Assembly (NCBI GenBank): GCA_947085045.1
Contig: CAMTUU010000006.1
Coordinates: 62,001 to 126,000 of the forward strand
Direction of reading: 5' to 3'
DNA length: 64,000 nucleotides
DNA from: Pseudolysinimonas_A sp947085045
Lineage (GTDB): Bacteria > Actinomycetota > Actinomycetes > Actinomycetales > Microbacteriaceae
Positions 7,500 to 14,189 of the stretch are shown here, in pieces. Within the stretch, counting starts at the first letter, position 1. Every line of letters begins with the position of its first letter. The notes under the pieces are model-generated. The model saw only the letters and a program-made list of their open reading frames with translations. It did not search any database and was not told the origin of the DNA. Both the position numbers and the translations under genes were made by a program.

Positions 7500-8516
7500 G
7501 TGTCCAACCCATCGAACACCCCCCGTTACCTGACCATCGCGGAGGCCGCTGACGCATCGAGCGTCACGCCAAAGACCGTCCGCCGCTGGATCGCTGCGGG
7601 TCTGCTGCCCGCGGTGCGCCTCGGACCGCGCGTCGTGCGCATCCGCGAGGGCGAGCTGAGCGCGCTGGGCCAGCCGCTCACCGTCGCCCGCGTGACCGCA
7701 CTCCCCCGCGCGTTCCGCCTCACGGCCGCCGAGCGGCTGATCCTGCTGACCCTCGCCTGCGACTCCTACGAGGGCGATGAGTCGTCACCGAGTTACGCCG
7801 CGCTGGCCGCGTGGACCGGACTGTAGCAGGGCGTCCTCGTGAAGTCACTGGCGTCCCTCAAGGAGCCGAACCTCCCCCACCGCCCGGCGTTGCTCGCCAA
7901 GGCATCGTCCGGCGGGTACCACCGCACCGCGTGGCGACTGCTGCTGCCCGAACCGGTCGGCATCCCCGACCAGTTGCCGGTACCGGTCGGGAACGCTGAC
8001 GAGAAGCCGACCGAACCGGTCAGCACTCCCGACGAGTACTCGACCCCGGAACCGGTCAGCGAACCGGTCAGCGAACCGGTCGGCATCCCCGACGACACCC
8101 TTTCCCTAGACCCTCGGACACCTATCGGTGTCACGTCGGCAGTCGTCGTCCTCGATGCTCCGAGGCCCGACGTGGACCACCTGCTGGACGTGCTCGACGC
8201 CGAGATCGAGCGCAACGGGAGCAGGCGACCGAGCCGCGGGCAGGCGAACCTCGACGCGATGCGCCGCCTCATCGACCTCGACGAGCGCACGCCCGCCGAG
8301 GTGGAGGCGGTCATCCGGTGGTGCCAGGCCGACGAGTTCTGGCGGTCGAACATCCTTAGCGCCGTGACCCTCCGTCGGCAGTTCGACCGGTTGCGCCTCC
8401 AGATGCAGCGGGTGCCCGCCGGGGGTGGCGGGGCGGTGGCCCGCGACGCGCGCGAGCGCCAGGTCGTCGCCGCGTACCTCGCGGCCGAGCCAGAGCAGGG
8501 AGCGATCGAATGGTGA
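7500..8516 (+). pseudogene. Helix-turn-helix replication/excisionase-type protein interrupted by an in-frame TAG
   Basis: GTG start at 7500 with a good GGAGG-type site. Residues ~10-55 form an excisionase/MerR-like winged helix (YLTIAEAADASSVTPKTVRRW). A second HTH begins at PSYAALAAWTGL and is cut by TAG at 7824-7826; the same frame then continues without interruption to 8516. The continuation holds a linker made of PEPVS/PEPVG repeats and a C-terminal domain (AVIRWCQADEFWRSNILS) like those of phage replisome-organiser proteins. I infer a former replication initiator whose HTH lost one residue to an amber codon. Alternatively, translation could restart at GTG 7839. The last codons overlap the next gene's ATG. 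Confidence 0.75.
7952..8081 (+). repeat. Six direct ACCGGTC repeats (iteron-like) inside the replication gene
   Basis: ACCGGTC occurs at 7952, 7982, 8015, 8051, 8063 and 8075, the last three as a perfect 12-bp tandem (GAACCGGTCAGC). They encode the PEPVS/PEPVG linker, so spacing is always a multiple of three. Initiator-bound iterons inside the initiator's own gene are known from phages and plasmids; an origin here is only a possibility. Confidence 0.5.
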
Positions 8517-8872
8517 CGAAGGCCGAGACGGCGGAACTGCTGCGGATCGCCGGGAAGGTCCTCCCGTTCTTCGAGGCGACCGCCGATCGCGTCGAGGTCT
8601 GGCACGCCCTGATCGCCGGGGCCGACCTCGACCGGGCGCGCGAGCGGCTGTACGACTGGCTCCAGGCGTGGGACGGCAAGCGCCAGCTCGCCCCGCGCGA
8701 CCTCCTCGGGTACATCCCCGACCGCGCGGCCGACGCGCGGGTCGCCAGGGCACGCGGGATCGTCGCCGCCGACTGGGACACCTCGCGTCGGCTGCCCGCT
8801 GACGCCCAGCAACGGCTCGACGCCGCACGCCGGGAGGAACGCGAGCGGCTCAGGATCGAGGCCCCGCGATGA
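8510..8872 (+). CDS. Hypothetical helical protein downstream of replication gene, 120 residues
   Basis: Starts MVTKAETAELLRIAGKVL; the ATG overlaps the end of the previous gene by 7 bp and its own stop forms an ATGA with the next. Predicted all-helical and charged (RLYDWLQAWDGKRQL, ARREERERLRIE), no recognised domain. Position directly after a replication-organiser-like gene is where phages often keep a helicase loader or similar accessory, but no loader motif is visible, so this is only a suggestion. Confidence 0.6.
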   Translation: MVTKAETAELLRIAGKVLPFFEATADRVEVWHALIAGADLDRARERLYDWLQAWDGKRQLAPRDLLGYIPDRAADARVARARGIVAADWDTSRRLPADAQQRLDAARREERERLRIEAPR

Positions 8873-9000
8873 CGACATGCGCGAGAACGCCCCGAGCGAT
8901 GCCCACCGGCCGTCTCGGGTCCGAGCACCCGCTCGACCGCCGCTTGGCCGCGAGACAGGCGCTCGTCGGCGAAGCGGCCCAAGAGGCGGCCATGCCGTGA
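8869..9000 (+). CDS. Very small hypothetical protein, 43 residues
   Basis: ATG at 8869 overlaps the preceding stop (ATGA) and its own TGA at 8998-9000 overlaps the next gene's GTG. The product begins MTTCARTPRAMPTGRLG and is basic. Below the usual size cut-off, but the perfect coupling on both sides argues it is translated. Function unknown. Confidence 0.5.
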   Translation: MTTCARTPRAMPTGRLGSEHPLDRRLAARQALVGEAAQEAAMP

Positions 9001-9266
9001 CGAACCACGACAACTACGGCGGCTACGAGCGGTACGGCTCCCCGCGGTCGTTCGATCCGCAGCAGCATCCCGAGATGGCCGAAGCACTCGCCGCCATCCA
9101 CCGTGGCGATCGTCCGGCTGCCCGCGCCGCCCTCGATCGCGCCGTCGCCGCAGCCCGTTCCGGCCGCGCCACTCCTGGCAGAGGCGCGCCGACCACCCAG
9201 ACCCCCGAGCCGACCGGCGACGGGAACGATCGCGGCCACCCGGCCGCAGACAGGAGCACCGCATGA
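8997..9266 (+). CDS. Small hypothetical protein, 89 residues
   Basis: GTG at 8997 overlaps the stop of the 43-residue gene; the stop at 9264-9266 overlaps the next ATG. The N-terminal half has an aromatic/Gly start (NHDNYGGYERYGSPRSFDP) and a helix (AEALAAIHRGDRPAARAALD); the C-terminal half is Gly/Pro/Thr-rich and likely disordered. Not recognised. Confidence 0.5.
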   Translation: MTNHDNYGGYERYGSPRSFDPQQHPEMAEALAAIHRGDRPAARAALDRAVAAARSGRATPGRGAPTTQTPEPTGDGNDRGHPAADRSTA

Positions 9267-9943
9267 CCAACCCGACCACGTGGGCCGAGGCCTACGCCGA
9301 TCTGCGCCGCGACATCCAGGCCGCCGTCGGTTACGACGACCCCCTGGCGCACCCCGACGAGGTGGTCCGACAGCGCCGCCGGCTGCTCGTCGCCGCCCGC
9401 GACCGCGCGCGGGGAGCCGTACCTGCCCCGCCCGCTCTGGCCGCGCCGAGGCGCGCCGACGTGCTGGCGGCCCGCCTGCCGCGCACCGCGGACACCGTGG
9501 CTGTACAGGGCCGGGAACGGGAGAAGGTCGCCGCCCTGATCGCATCCGGCCGAAGGCTGGACCGGATCGTGGCCGACGCCGATGAGGTGCGGCTGTCGGC
9601 GATCCTCGATGACATCGAGACGATGCCGGGCGTGTTGCAGTCGTCGGACCCGGAGGGCGTCGCCGCCGAACTGCGCGACCTCGCCTTCGACCGCCTCGTC
9701 GCCCTCGGCGCGCCGGATGCTGTCGCCGCCGCTGAGGCCGAGGCTGTCGATGCGCCGGGGATCGCCTGGTCGCGGCTGCTGACCGAAGCCCTCGAGGGGG
9801 AGCCATCCATCGGAGCGAAGCAGGCCGTGTACCGCGCCGACCGTGCGGGCTATGACGCCGTGCTGTCGAACGACCCCGACCTCACCGACGCCGTGCGATG
9901 GGCCACGTCCGCGGTCGAGCGGGTCGGGTTGCCCATCGGGTAG
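9263..9943 (+). CDS. Hypothetical protein, 226 residues, last gene of the element's coupled run
   Basis: ATG at 9263 overlaps the previous stop (ATGA). Acidic, Ala-rich, apparently helical throughout (starting MTNPTTWAEAYADLRRDI); no cysteine clusters, membrane segments or nucleotide-binding motifs. Such proteins occur in actinophage-derived elements but I do not recognise a family. A strong hairpin 17 bp after the stop marks the end of the transcription unit. Confidence 0.6.
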   Translation: MTNPTTWAEAYADLRRDIQAAVGYDDPLAHPDEVVRQRRRLLVAARDRARGAVPAPPALAAPRRADVLAARLPRTADTVAVQGREREKVAALIASGRRLDRIVADADEVRLSAILDDIETMPGVLQSSDPEGVAAELRDLAFDRLVALGAPDAVAAAEAEAVDAPGIAWSRLLTEALEGEPSIGAKQAVYRADRAGYDAVLSNDPDLTDAVRWATSAVERVGLPIG

Positions 9944-9960
9944 CAGCCGCAGAAGCAGAT

Positions 9961-9996
9961 GAGCCCCGGCCGGGGTGGGGCGTCCGGCCGGGGCTC
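9961..9996 (+). terminator. Strong GC hairpin after the element's gene run
   Basis: A 13-bp perfect stem, GAGCCCCGGCCGG (9961-9973) with CCGGCCGGGGCTC (9984-9996), and a 10-base loop. There is no long T tract, as is common in actinobacteria. Confidence 0.7.
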
Positions 9997-10055
9997 GTTC
10001 GCGCCCGACAGGGCAGGCCAACCACGGCGCTCGAAGCATGCCACCCTCGGGCGAC

Positions 10056-10523
10056 CTACCCGATGCGGTACGGCTCGTAGCGGGTCAACGGACCCCGCCG
10101 CTTCCAGCCGGGGCGGAAGGGCCACGACGCCAGCACCGCCCCGTACCCGATCGATGTCTCGACGCGGCCGTCATCGAGTGTCACCTCGACCAGCGAGCGG
10201 CCCGGTGCCGATCGCTCGGTGATCCGACCTGCGACGGTGGCCGCGATGATGTCGCGCACCAGCGCCACGTCCTCGTCGGAGTAGCCCATCTCCCACCGAC
10301 CGCCCTCGTCGCCGACGGTGAGGATGAAGAACTGCTCAGCGATCAGCGAGATGTGTCTAGCGCGCGGGTTGACCGGCCATGCGTCGAACACCCCGATGCG
10401 GCCGTGGTGCACGTCCTCCTGCTGGTAGGTCGCGCTGTCGCCCGCCAGGTCACGCGTGTACGAGACGACTTGATCGAACACCTGGAAGTTCTCCTCGAAG
10501 GCGGGGTCGCGCACCTGATCCAC
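10056..10523 (-). CDS. Orphan cargo protein of the integrative element, 155 residues
   Basis: GTG start at 10521-10523, stop TAG at 10056-10058. A soluble mixed alpha/beta-looking protein (QVFDQVVSYTRDL, HISLIAEQFFILTVGDEGGRW, LVEVTLDDGRVETS). Not recognised. It is transcribed against the replication genes and sits next to the right att end, the position where integrative elements commonly carry cargo. It has no partner gene, which argues against a classical toxin-antitoxin pair. Confidence 0.6.
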   Translation of the reverse strand: MDQVRDPAFEENFQVFDQVVSYTRDLAGDSATYQQEDVHHGRIGVFDAWPVNPRARHISLIAEQFFILTVGDEGGRWEMGYSDEDVALVRDIIAATVAGRITERSAPGRSLVEVTLDDGRVETSIGYGAVLASWPFRPGWKRRGPLTRYEPYRIG

Positions 10524-10588
10524 AGCGCCACCCTAGAGGCCGCAGACAGTGACCAGTCCACCCACAAAAGAGGAAAACGCGGGAGCCG

Positions 10589-10609
10589 CTAGGGCACGGT
10601 AGGGGCACG
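10589..10609. repeat. Candidate integrase arm-site repeats (right end)
   Basis: CTAGGGCACG (10589-10598) followed by TAGGGGCACG (10600-10609), the same word family as at the left end, about 45 bp from the right att core. Confidence 0.5.
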
Positions 10610-10631
10610 GTCACCCCGGAGACGCGAAACT

Positions 10632-10649
10632 CCCCCGGATTCTCGGGGG
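10632..10649 (-). terminator. Hairpin downstream of tRNA-Val(GAC)
   Basis: Stem CCCCCG / CGGGGG with loop GATTCT, flanked by AAAC and GTTT. It lies just inside the right att repeat and presumably ends the minus-strand tRNA transcripts. It is element-derived and replaces the displaced hairpin at 4252-4273. Confidence 0.65.
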
Positions 10650-10653
10650 TTTG

Positions 10654-10676
10654 TGGTGGGCGATACTGGGATCGAA
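10654..10676. repeat. Right att-like repeat inside tRNA-Val(GAC)
   Basis: 23 bp forming the 3' end of the intact tRNA-Val gene including CCA; it pairs with the copy at 4280-4302 with one mismatch. Confidence 0.85.
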
Positions 10677-10728
10677 CCAGTGACCTCTTCCGTGTCAGGG
10701 AAGCGCGCTACCGCTGCGCCAATCGCCC
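10654..10728 (-). tRNA. tRNA-Val (GAC anticodon)
   Basis: 75 bases including an encoded CCA. The acceptor stem GGGCGAT/ATCGCCC pairs fully, the anticodon arm CTTCC-CTGACAC-GGAAG carries GAC, and the T-arm contains GTTCGATCC. Its 3' end is the integration target of the element to the left; the gene remains complete because the element supplied the 3' bases. Confidence 0.97.
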
Positions 10729-10763
10729 GCTCCGGCACGGTACTTATCCGGTTGGGATGAGAG

Positions 10764-10834
10764 AGGTGGCGACGGGATTCGAACCCGTGTGGACGGCTTT
10801 GCAGGCCGCTGCCTCGCCTCTCGGCCACGCCACC
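10764..10834 (-). tRNA. tRNA-Cys (GCA anticodon)
   Basis: 71 bases, CCA not encoded. Acceptor GGTGGCG/CGCCACC, anticodon loop CTGCAAA giving GCA, T-loop GGTTCGAATCC, and discriminator U as expected for Cys. Part of a minus-strand tRNA cluster. Confidence 0.97.
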
Positions 10835-10882
10835 ACGTGAGGGCGCGCTCCTTGCGGAACGAACCGTGAGACTTCTCCCTCG

Positions 10883-10954
10883 AGCGGATGACGAGATTCG
10901 AACTCGCGACCCTCACCTTGGCAAGGTGATGCGCTACCACTGCGCCACATCCGC
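10883..10954 (-). tRNA. tRNA-Gly (GCC anticodon)
   Basis: 72 bases, CCA not encoded. Acceptor GCGGATG with CATCCGC, anticodon arm TCACC-TTGCCAA-GGTGA, T-loop AGTTCGAATCT. First of three tRNAs transcribed leftward. Confidence 0.97.
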
Positions 10955-11086
10955 GTTACACGCTTGCACGTGCGGGTTCGACTCTAGCCGATGCCCGGGA
11001 GCCCGCCAAACCAACGACGCGCGTGTTACGTCCCGGCTTGAGCGCGAGCGATCCGGTCCCTGACCATATGGCAGGATGGAGGCCGC

Positions 11087-11162
11087 GGGCGATTGGCGCA
11101 GTTGGTAGCGCGCTTCCTTCACACGGAAGAGGTCATCGGTTCGAGTCCGGTATCGCCCACCA
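11087..11162 (+). tRNA. tRNA-Val (CAC anticodon)
   Basis: 76 bases including CCA. Acceptor GGGCGAT/ATCGCCC, anticodon arm CTTCC-TTCACAC-GGAAG giving CAC, T-loop GGTTCGAGTCC. It shares its acceptor stem and most of its body with the tRNA-Val(GAC) gene but is oriented oppositely. Confidence 0.97.
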
Positions 11163-11177
11163 CCGAGGAGGGGTCCG

Positions 11178-12245
11178 TTGGCGAAAAAGCGGAAGACCCT
11201 GCCGAATGACTTCGGGTCGATCCTCGCCGCCGGCGACGTCGACGCGATGCTCGCCGTATTCCAGACCTGCGAGCTCGATGCGAGGGGCGGGATTTTCAAG
11301 TCGACCGCGTTGGGCCTTCCGGGCTGCCCGCCGGAACTCGCCCGAGAGCTGGTCGCGCGCGGACTCGACGTCGACGCGCCGGACTCCTCCGGGGTGGCTC
11401 CCTTGGCCCGGCAGGCGGGCCGGACGCGTGACCCCGCGATACTCGAGACACTCCTCGATCTCGGCGCCGACCTCGAGCGCGCGCAGAGCGCTCGTGACCG
11501 GTCGACGGCGCTGCATGCCGCGGCCGGCTCCCACGGTGCCACCTCGTCGGTCCGCGCTCTCCTCGCGCGAGGGGCGCGCGTCGACGCGACCGGGTTCGGG
11601 CAGCGCACCCCTCTCACGGTCGCGCTCCTCGACGCGAGCGACGGCGACCGCTCTGCGGTCGTGCTGGCCGCCGAGAAGGCCCGACTGCTGCTGGACGGCG
11701 GCGCGAAAATCGGTCGGGACGATGCCCGGTACGTCGCGAGTGCGGGCCGCGCGATCGAGTTGCAGCGCCGACCCGAGGCACCCATGCCCGATGTCGACGC
11801 GGCGCTCGCGGAGCTGTACCGGATGTTCGACGTGCCTCCTGTCCCGCCCCGCGTCGTGCACGACGGGATCTCGCGCATCACCGTCAGTTCCGACGACGTC
11901 ACGGGCCAATACCGCGAGCTGTGGGACCTCCTCGTGCCGGCCCAGGGTCCGGCCGCGACGGTCCAGGGCGAGGTCATCCGGCTCGTCGGACGCCTGGGGC
12001 GGGAAATCCTCGACAACGGCTCCCCGAATTGGGATGCCGACTTCCGCGCGATGACCGACGCCCTCGTCGCCCACCTCGGTTCGCAGGTTGCGGCCGACCC
12101 TGTCGAGCTGGCGGATCTCGGCGGCCGCGTGCGCACGGGAGCCTTCGATCAGGTCGCCGTCGACCGGTTGACCGACGTCACCGTGTCCTGGGTGCTCGCG
12201 AACCCCGACCCGATACCGCTGCCGACCCCCGGCTACAAGCGCTGA
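11178..12245 (+). CDS. Ankyrin-repeat-like protein
   Basis: 355 residues, starting at TTG 11178 behind GAGGAGGGG. Residues ~10-190 consist of repeated helix pairs with ankyrin spacing: ALGLPGCPPELARELVARGLDVDA, APLARQAGRTRDPAILETLLDLGADLE, TALHAAAGSHGATSSVRALLARGARVDA and AEKARLLLDGGAKI are recognisable in part. The C-terminal third is a separate helical domain of unknown type. Ankyrin repeats normally bind partner proteins; no enzymatic motif is seen. It begins 15 bp after tRNA-Val(CAC) and converges on the nuclease-like gene to the right. Confidence 0.7.
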   Translation: MAKKRKTLPNDFGSILAAGDVDAMLAVFQTCELDARGGIFKSTALGLPGCPPELARELVARGLDVDAPDSSGVAPLARQAGRTRDPAILETLLDLGADLERAQSARDRSTALHAAAGSHGATSSVRALLARGARVDATGFGQRTPLTVALLDASDGDRSAVVLAAEKARLLLDGGAKIGRDDARYVASAGRAIELQRRPEAPMPDVDAALAELYRMFDVPPVPPRVVHDGISRITVSSDDVTGQYRELWDLLVPAQGPAATVQGEVIRLVGRLGREILDNGSPNWDADFRAMTDALVAHLGSQVAADPVELADLGGRVRTGAFDQVAVDRLTDVTVSWVLANPDPIPLPTPGYKR

Positions 12246-12880
12246 ACTAGGTCGCGGAGTCGGAGCAGTTCCGCCAGCGCGTCGTGGTCGACGTCGGCGC
12301 GACCGTCCAGGACGCGCGCCAGCGTCGTGTCGCCGACCTCATCCCACACCGCGACGCGAGCCAGCCGGACGACACCGGATGCCGCCAGCACATCACGCAT
12401 CGCGTCGTAGAGGGCGCGCTGCTTCCACCGCGGGGAGCCCGACGGCTCGAAGACGCCGGGCGCATCCGCTGCCCCGAACATGCCTTCCGTCGACGGACTC
12501 GCCCAGTAGCCGCCGCGCTTCGCCTTCTTCAGCGCCGCGTCTTCGTGCTCGACGCAATAGCGGCGGTAGTCGTCGGCCCAGGGCAGCGCGTCCGCCCAAG
12601 GGACATCAAGGGTGATGCGCCGGTAGCGGTTGAAGTGCTGCTCCTCGTCGAGTTCGACGATCAGCCCGTCGGTCAGCACGATGTCCCAGACCCCCGGACG
12701 TAACACCGCGAACGACTCCACTTCCCCGCCGAGGGCGCGATAGAGCTCGAGCACCCGCTCGGCCGACTCGGGGTCCATGGCATCGAGACGCGGCGCCGGC
12801 GGCCGCAGGGGCGCTTCAGGTCGACCGAGATCGGCGAGCAGCCCGGCAAGCCGTCCCTGCCGTTGCCGCTGACTCGCCAT
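12233..12880 (-). CDS. Hypothetical protein with possible PD-(D/E)XK-like nuclease core
   Basis: 215 residues. The central segment VWDIVLTDGLIVELDEEQHFNRYR resembles the core of Vsr/DUF559-like restriction-endonuclease folds, where D and E-x-D/E precede a QH or GxxH. This is an inference from motif shape. The protein ends LLRLRDLVQRL and overlaps the convergent ankyrin gene by 13 bp. Only 7 bp separate it from the upstream NERD-domain gene on the same strand, so the two are probably co-transcribed. Confidence 0.6.
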   Translation of the reverse strand: MASQRQRQGRLAGLLADLGRPEAPLRPPAPRLDAMDPESAERVLELYRALGGEVESFAVLRPGVWDIVLTDGLIVELDEEQHFNRYRRITLDVPWADALPWADDYRRYCVEHEDAALKKAKRGGYWASPSTEGMFGAADAPGVFEPSGSPRWKQRALYDAMRDVLAASGVVRLARVAVWDEVGDTTLARVLDGRADVDHDALAELLRLRDLVQRL

Positions 12881-12887
12881 CCTCCGA

Positions 12888-13457
12888 CTATGCCGGATCG
12901 AGCGCCGCCAGCAACCGGCGATGGATGTCGCGCTGCCGATCCTCGTCGAGCGGACCGGGCATCCCGACCAGGGCCGACAACCCGTCGCACGAGGTGATCC
13001 CGACGCCGGCGACGAGGTACCCGTTCACGAGCTCCCAGTCGGCCCCGACGAAGCACAGGATGCCGCGTACCGGCACCGGGTCGCCGAGCAGCGCATCCTC
13101 CACGATCCGCACCTGACGCCGCACGGAGTACAGGAGCGGCGTGTGCTCCTCCGCGCCGACGAACAGCCGGCGCGGCGTCGGGTCGCTGCCGCCGAAGGTG
13201 TCGACCCGGGGACGACCCGCGTAGTTCTTCGCGTCGATGACGAGCACGCCCGCAGCGGTCACCGCGACGTGATCGATGTTCGCTTCGGAGCCGGGGATGC
13301 GACGGTCGTGCACGGCGAGCACGTCCGCCTCCGCGAGCAGACGCCCGACGATTCCCTCGCCGACCGCTCCGGCCCGCCAGTTCGCGGCATCCGATCCCGC
13401 TCGATGCAGGCTCTCCTGATGGGCCGAAGCCCCGGCGAATCCGCGATCGGCGAGCAT
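12888..13457 (-). CDS. NERD-domain (nuclease-related) protein
   Basis: 189 residues. Residues ~30-130 match the NERD domain: AVGEGIVGRLLAEADV, then the PD-(D/E)XK-like signature NIDHVAVTAAGVLVIDAKNYAG, with Asp of NIDH and the D-A-K trio. NERD proteins are suspected nucleases in DNA processing or defence. It lies 9 bp downstream of the DUF2071 gene and 7 bp upstream of another nuclease-like gene, all on the minus strand, so this is likely one transcript. Confidence 0.8.
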   Translation of the reverse strand: MLADRGFAGASAHQESLHRAGSDAANWRAGAVGEGIVGRLLAEADVLAVHDRRIPGSEANIDHVAVTAAGVLVIDAKNYAGRPRVDTFGGSDPTPRRLFVGAEEHTPLLYSVRRQVRIVEDALLGDPVPVRGILCFVGADWELVNGYLVAGVGITSCDGLSALVGMPGPLDEDRQRDIHRRLLAALDPA

Positions 13458-13466
13458 GCCCGCACG

Positions 13467-14189
13467 CTACGCGGGACGACCGACCGACCTGCCGAACCAC
13501 GTCTCCACGCCCGGCGAGAACAGCACTGAGTCGGGCGCGCGGTCCGCGACGCCCGGCAGCCCGGCGGCGGCGACGAGCTCGTCGTCGAACTCGAGCAACT
13601 CCGCCTGGTGGACGACCCACGGCTCGTGCGTGTTGGGGAAGAAGGCGCCGCGAGTGGTGAACATCCCCCAGCGTGCCGTGAGGAAATCGGCGAGCGGGTC
13701 GGCCTCGATCCGTTCCCCCGGTCTTGCCACGATGCGACTCCCCGGCCCCCCGCCGTGTCGGCGCGACGCGTAGCGGATGACGTCGCCGTCGTGCACGAGC
13801 GAGGTGCGCGCCCACTGGTAGGGCAGCCCGAAGGCGGCGCGCGCCGCGAGCACCGCCAGCAGACGGGAGGCGTCGAGCGAGCGGAAGACCACGCCGCGCC
13901 GCCCCTCGGCGTCGACGCCGTAGAGACGCACGTTGACCTCGACGAACGAACCGACGTAGGGCACCGGCGGGCTGCCGAACAGCGTCGCCCGGTCGAGCAG
14001 GAACGGGATGAGCCCCACCCAGGTCCCGCCGTCGTGCTCGTCGGGCACGACCCCCGGCGGAAGCAACGTGGCGACGGTCGCAGGATCCACCCGCCAGTGC
14101 ACGAAGGTGAGATCGCTCCAGCGCTGGCTCGCGATGGGGCGACCGCGCAGCCGGGGTGCCGTGCGGCTGATCGGATCGCGCGACGTCAT
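13467..14189 (-). CDS. DUF2071 family protein (acetoacetate decarboxylase-like fold)
   Basis: 240 residues. The sequence shows the family pattern: QRWSDLTFVHWRVDPATVATLLPPG near the N-terminus, EVNVRLYGVD in the middle, and RWGMFTTR followed by WVVHQAELLEFDD towards the end, comparable to B. subtilis YqjF. The biochemical role is unknown. The start ATG (14187-14189) overlaps the stop of the upstream membrane protein gene (ATGA), so it is translated from the same message. Confidence 0.85.
   Translation of the reverse strand: MTSRDPISRTAPRLRGRPIASQRWSDLTFVHWRVDPATVATLLPPGVVPDEHDGGTWVGLIPFLLDRATLFGSPPVPYVGSFVEVNVRLYGVDAEGRRGVVFRSLDASRLLAVLAARAAFGLPYQWARTSLVHDGDVIRYASRRHGGGPGSRIVARPGERIEADPLADFLTARWGMFTTRGAFFPNTHEPWVVHQAELLEFDDELVAAAGLPGVADRAPDSVLFSPGVETWFGRSVGRPA

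Larger units (their letters stand above)
4280..10676. mobile_element. Decayed integrative element inserted in the 3' end of tRNA-Val(GAC)
   Basis: About 6.4 kb bounded by a 23-bp direct repeat (one mismatch) corresponding to the 3' end of a tRNA-Val gene. It contains a tyrosine integrase with a frameshift and a stop, a replication/excisionase-like gene with a stop, several small phage-like genes in tight overlap, an orphan cargo gene and an inserted IS. No structural, packaging or conjugation genes are visible, so it resembles a satellite or small integrative plasmid-like element rather than a full prophage. With the integrase broken twice it is unlikely to excise by itself. Boundaries are inferred from the repeats and the tRNA target. 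Confidence 0.85.

Noticed and set aside
6464..7826. Systematic amber recoding in the element
   Set aside because: Several genes here (ending at 6670, 6667, 7296, 9943 and 10056) use TAG as their apparent normal stop, and the integrase also has a frameshift, so decay is more likely. The two stops are still reported for checking.
10056..10523. Toxin-antitoxin interpretation of the cargo gene
   Set aside because: No small partner gene is adjacent and no toxin motif is visible.
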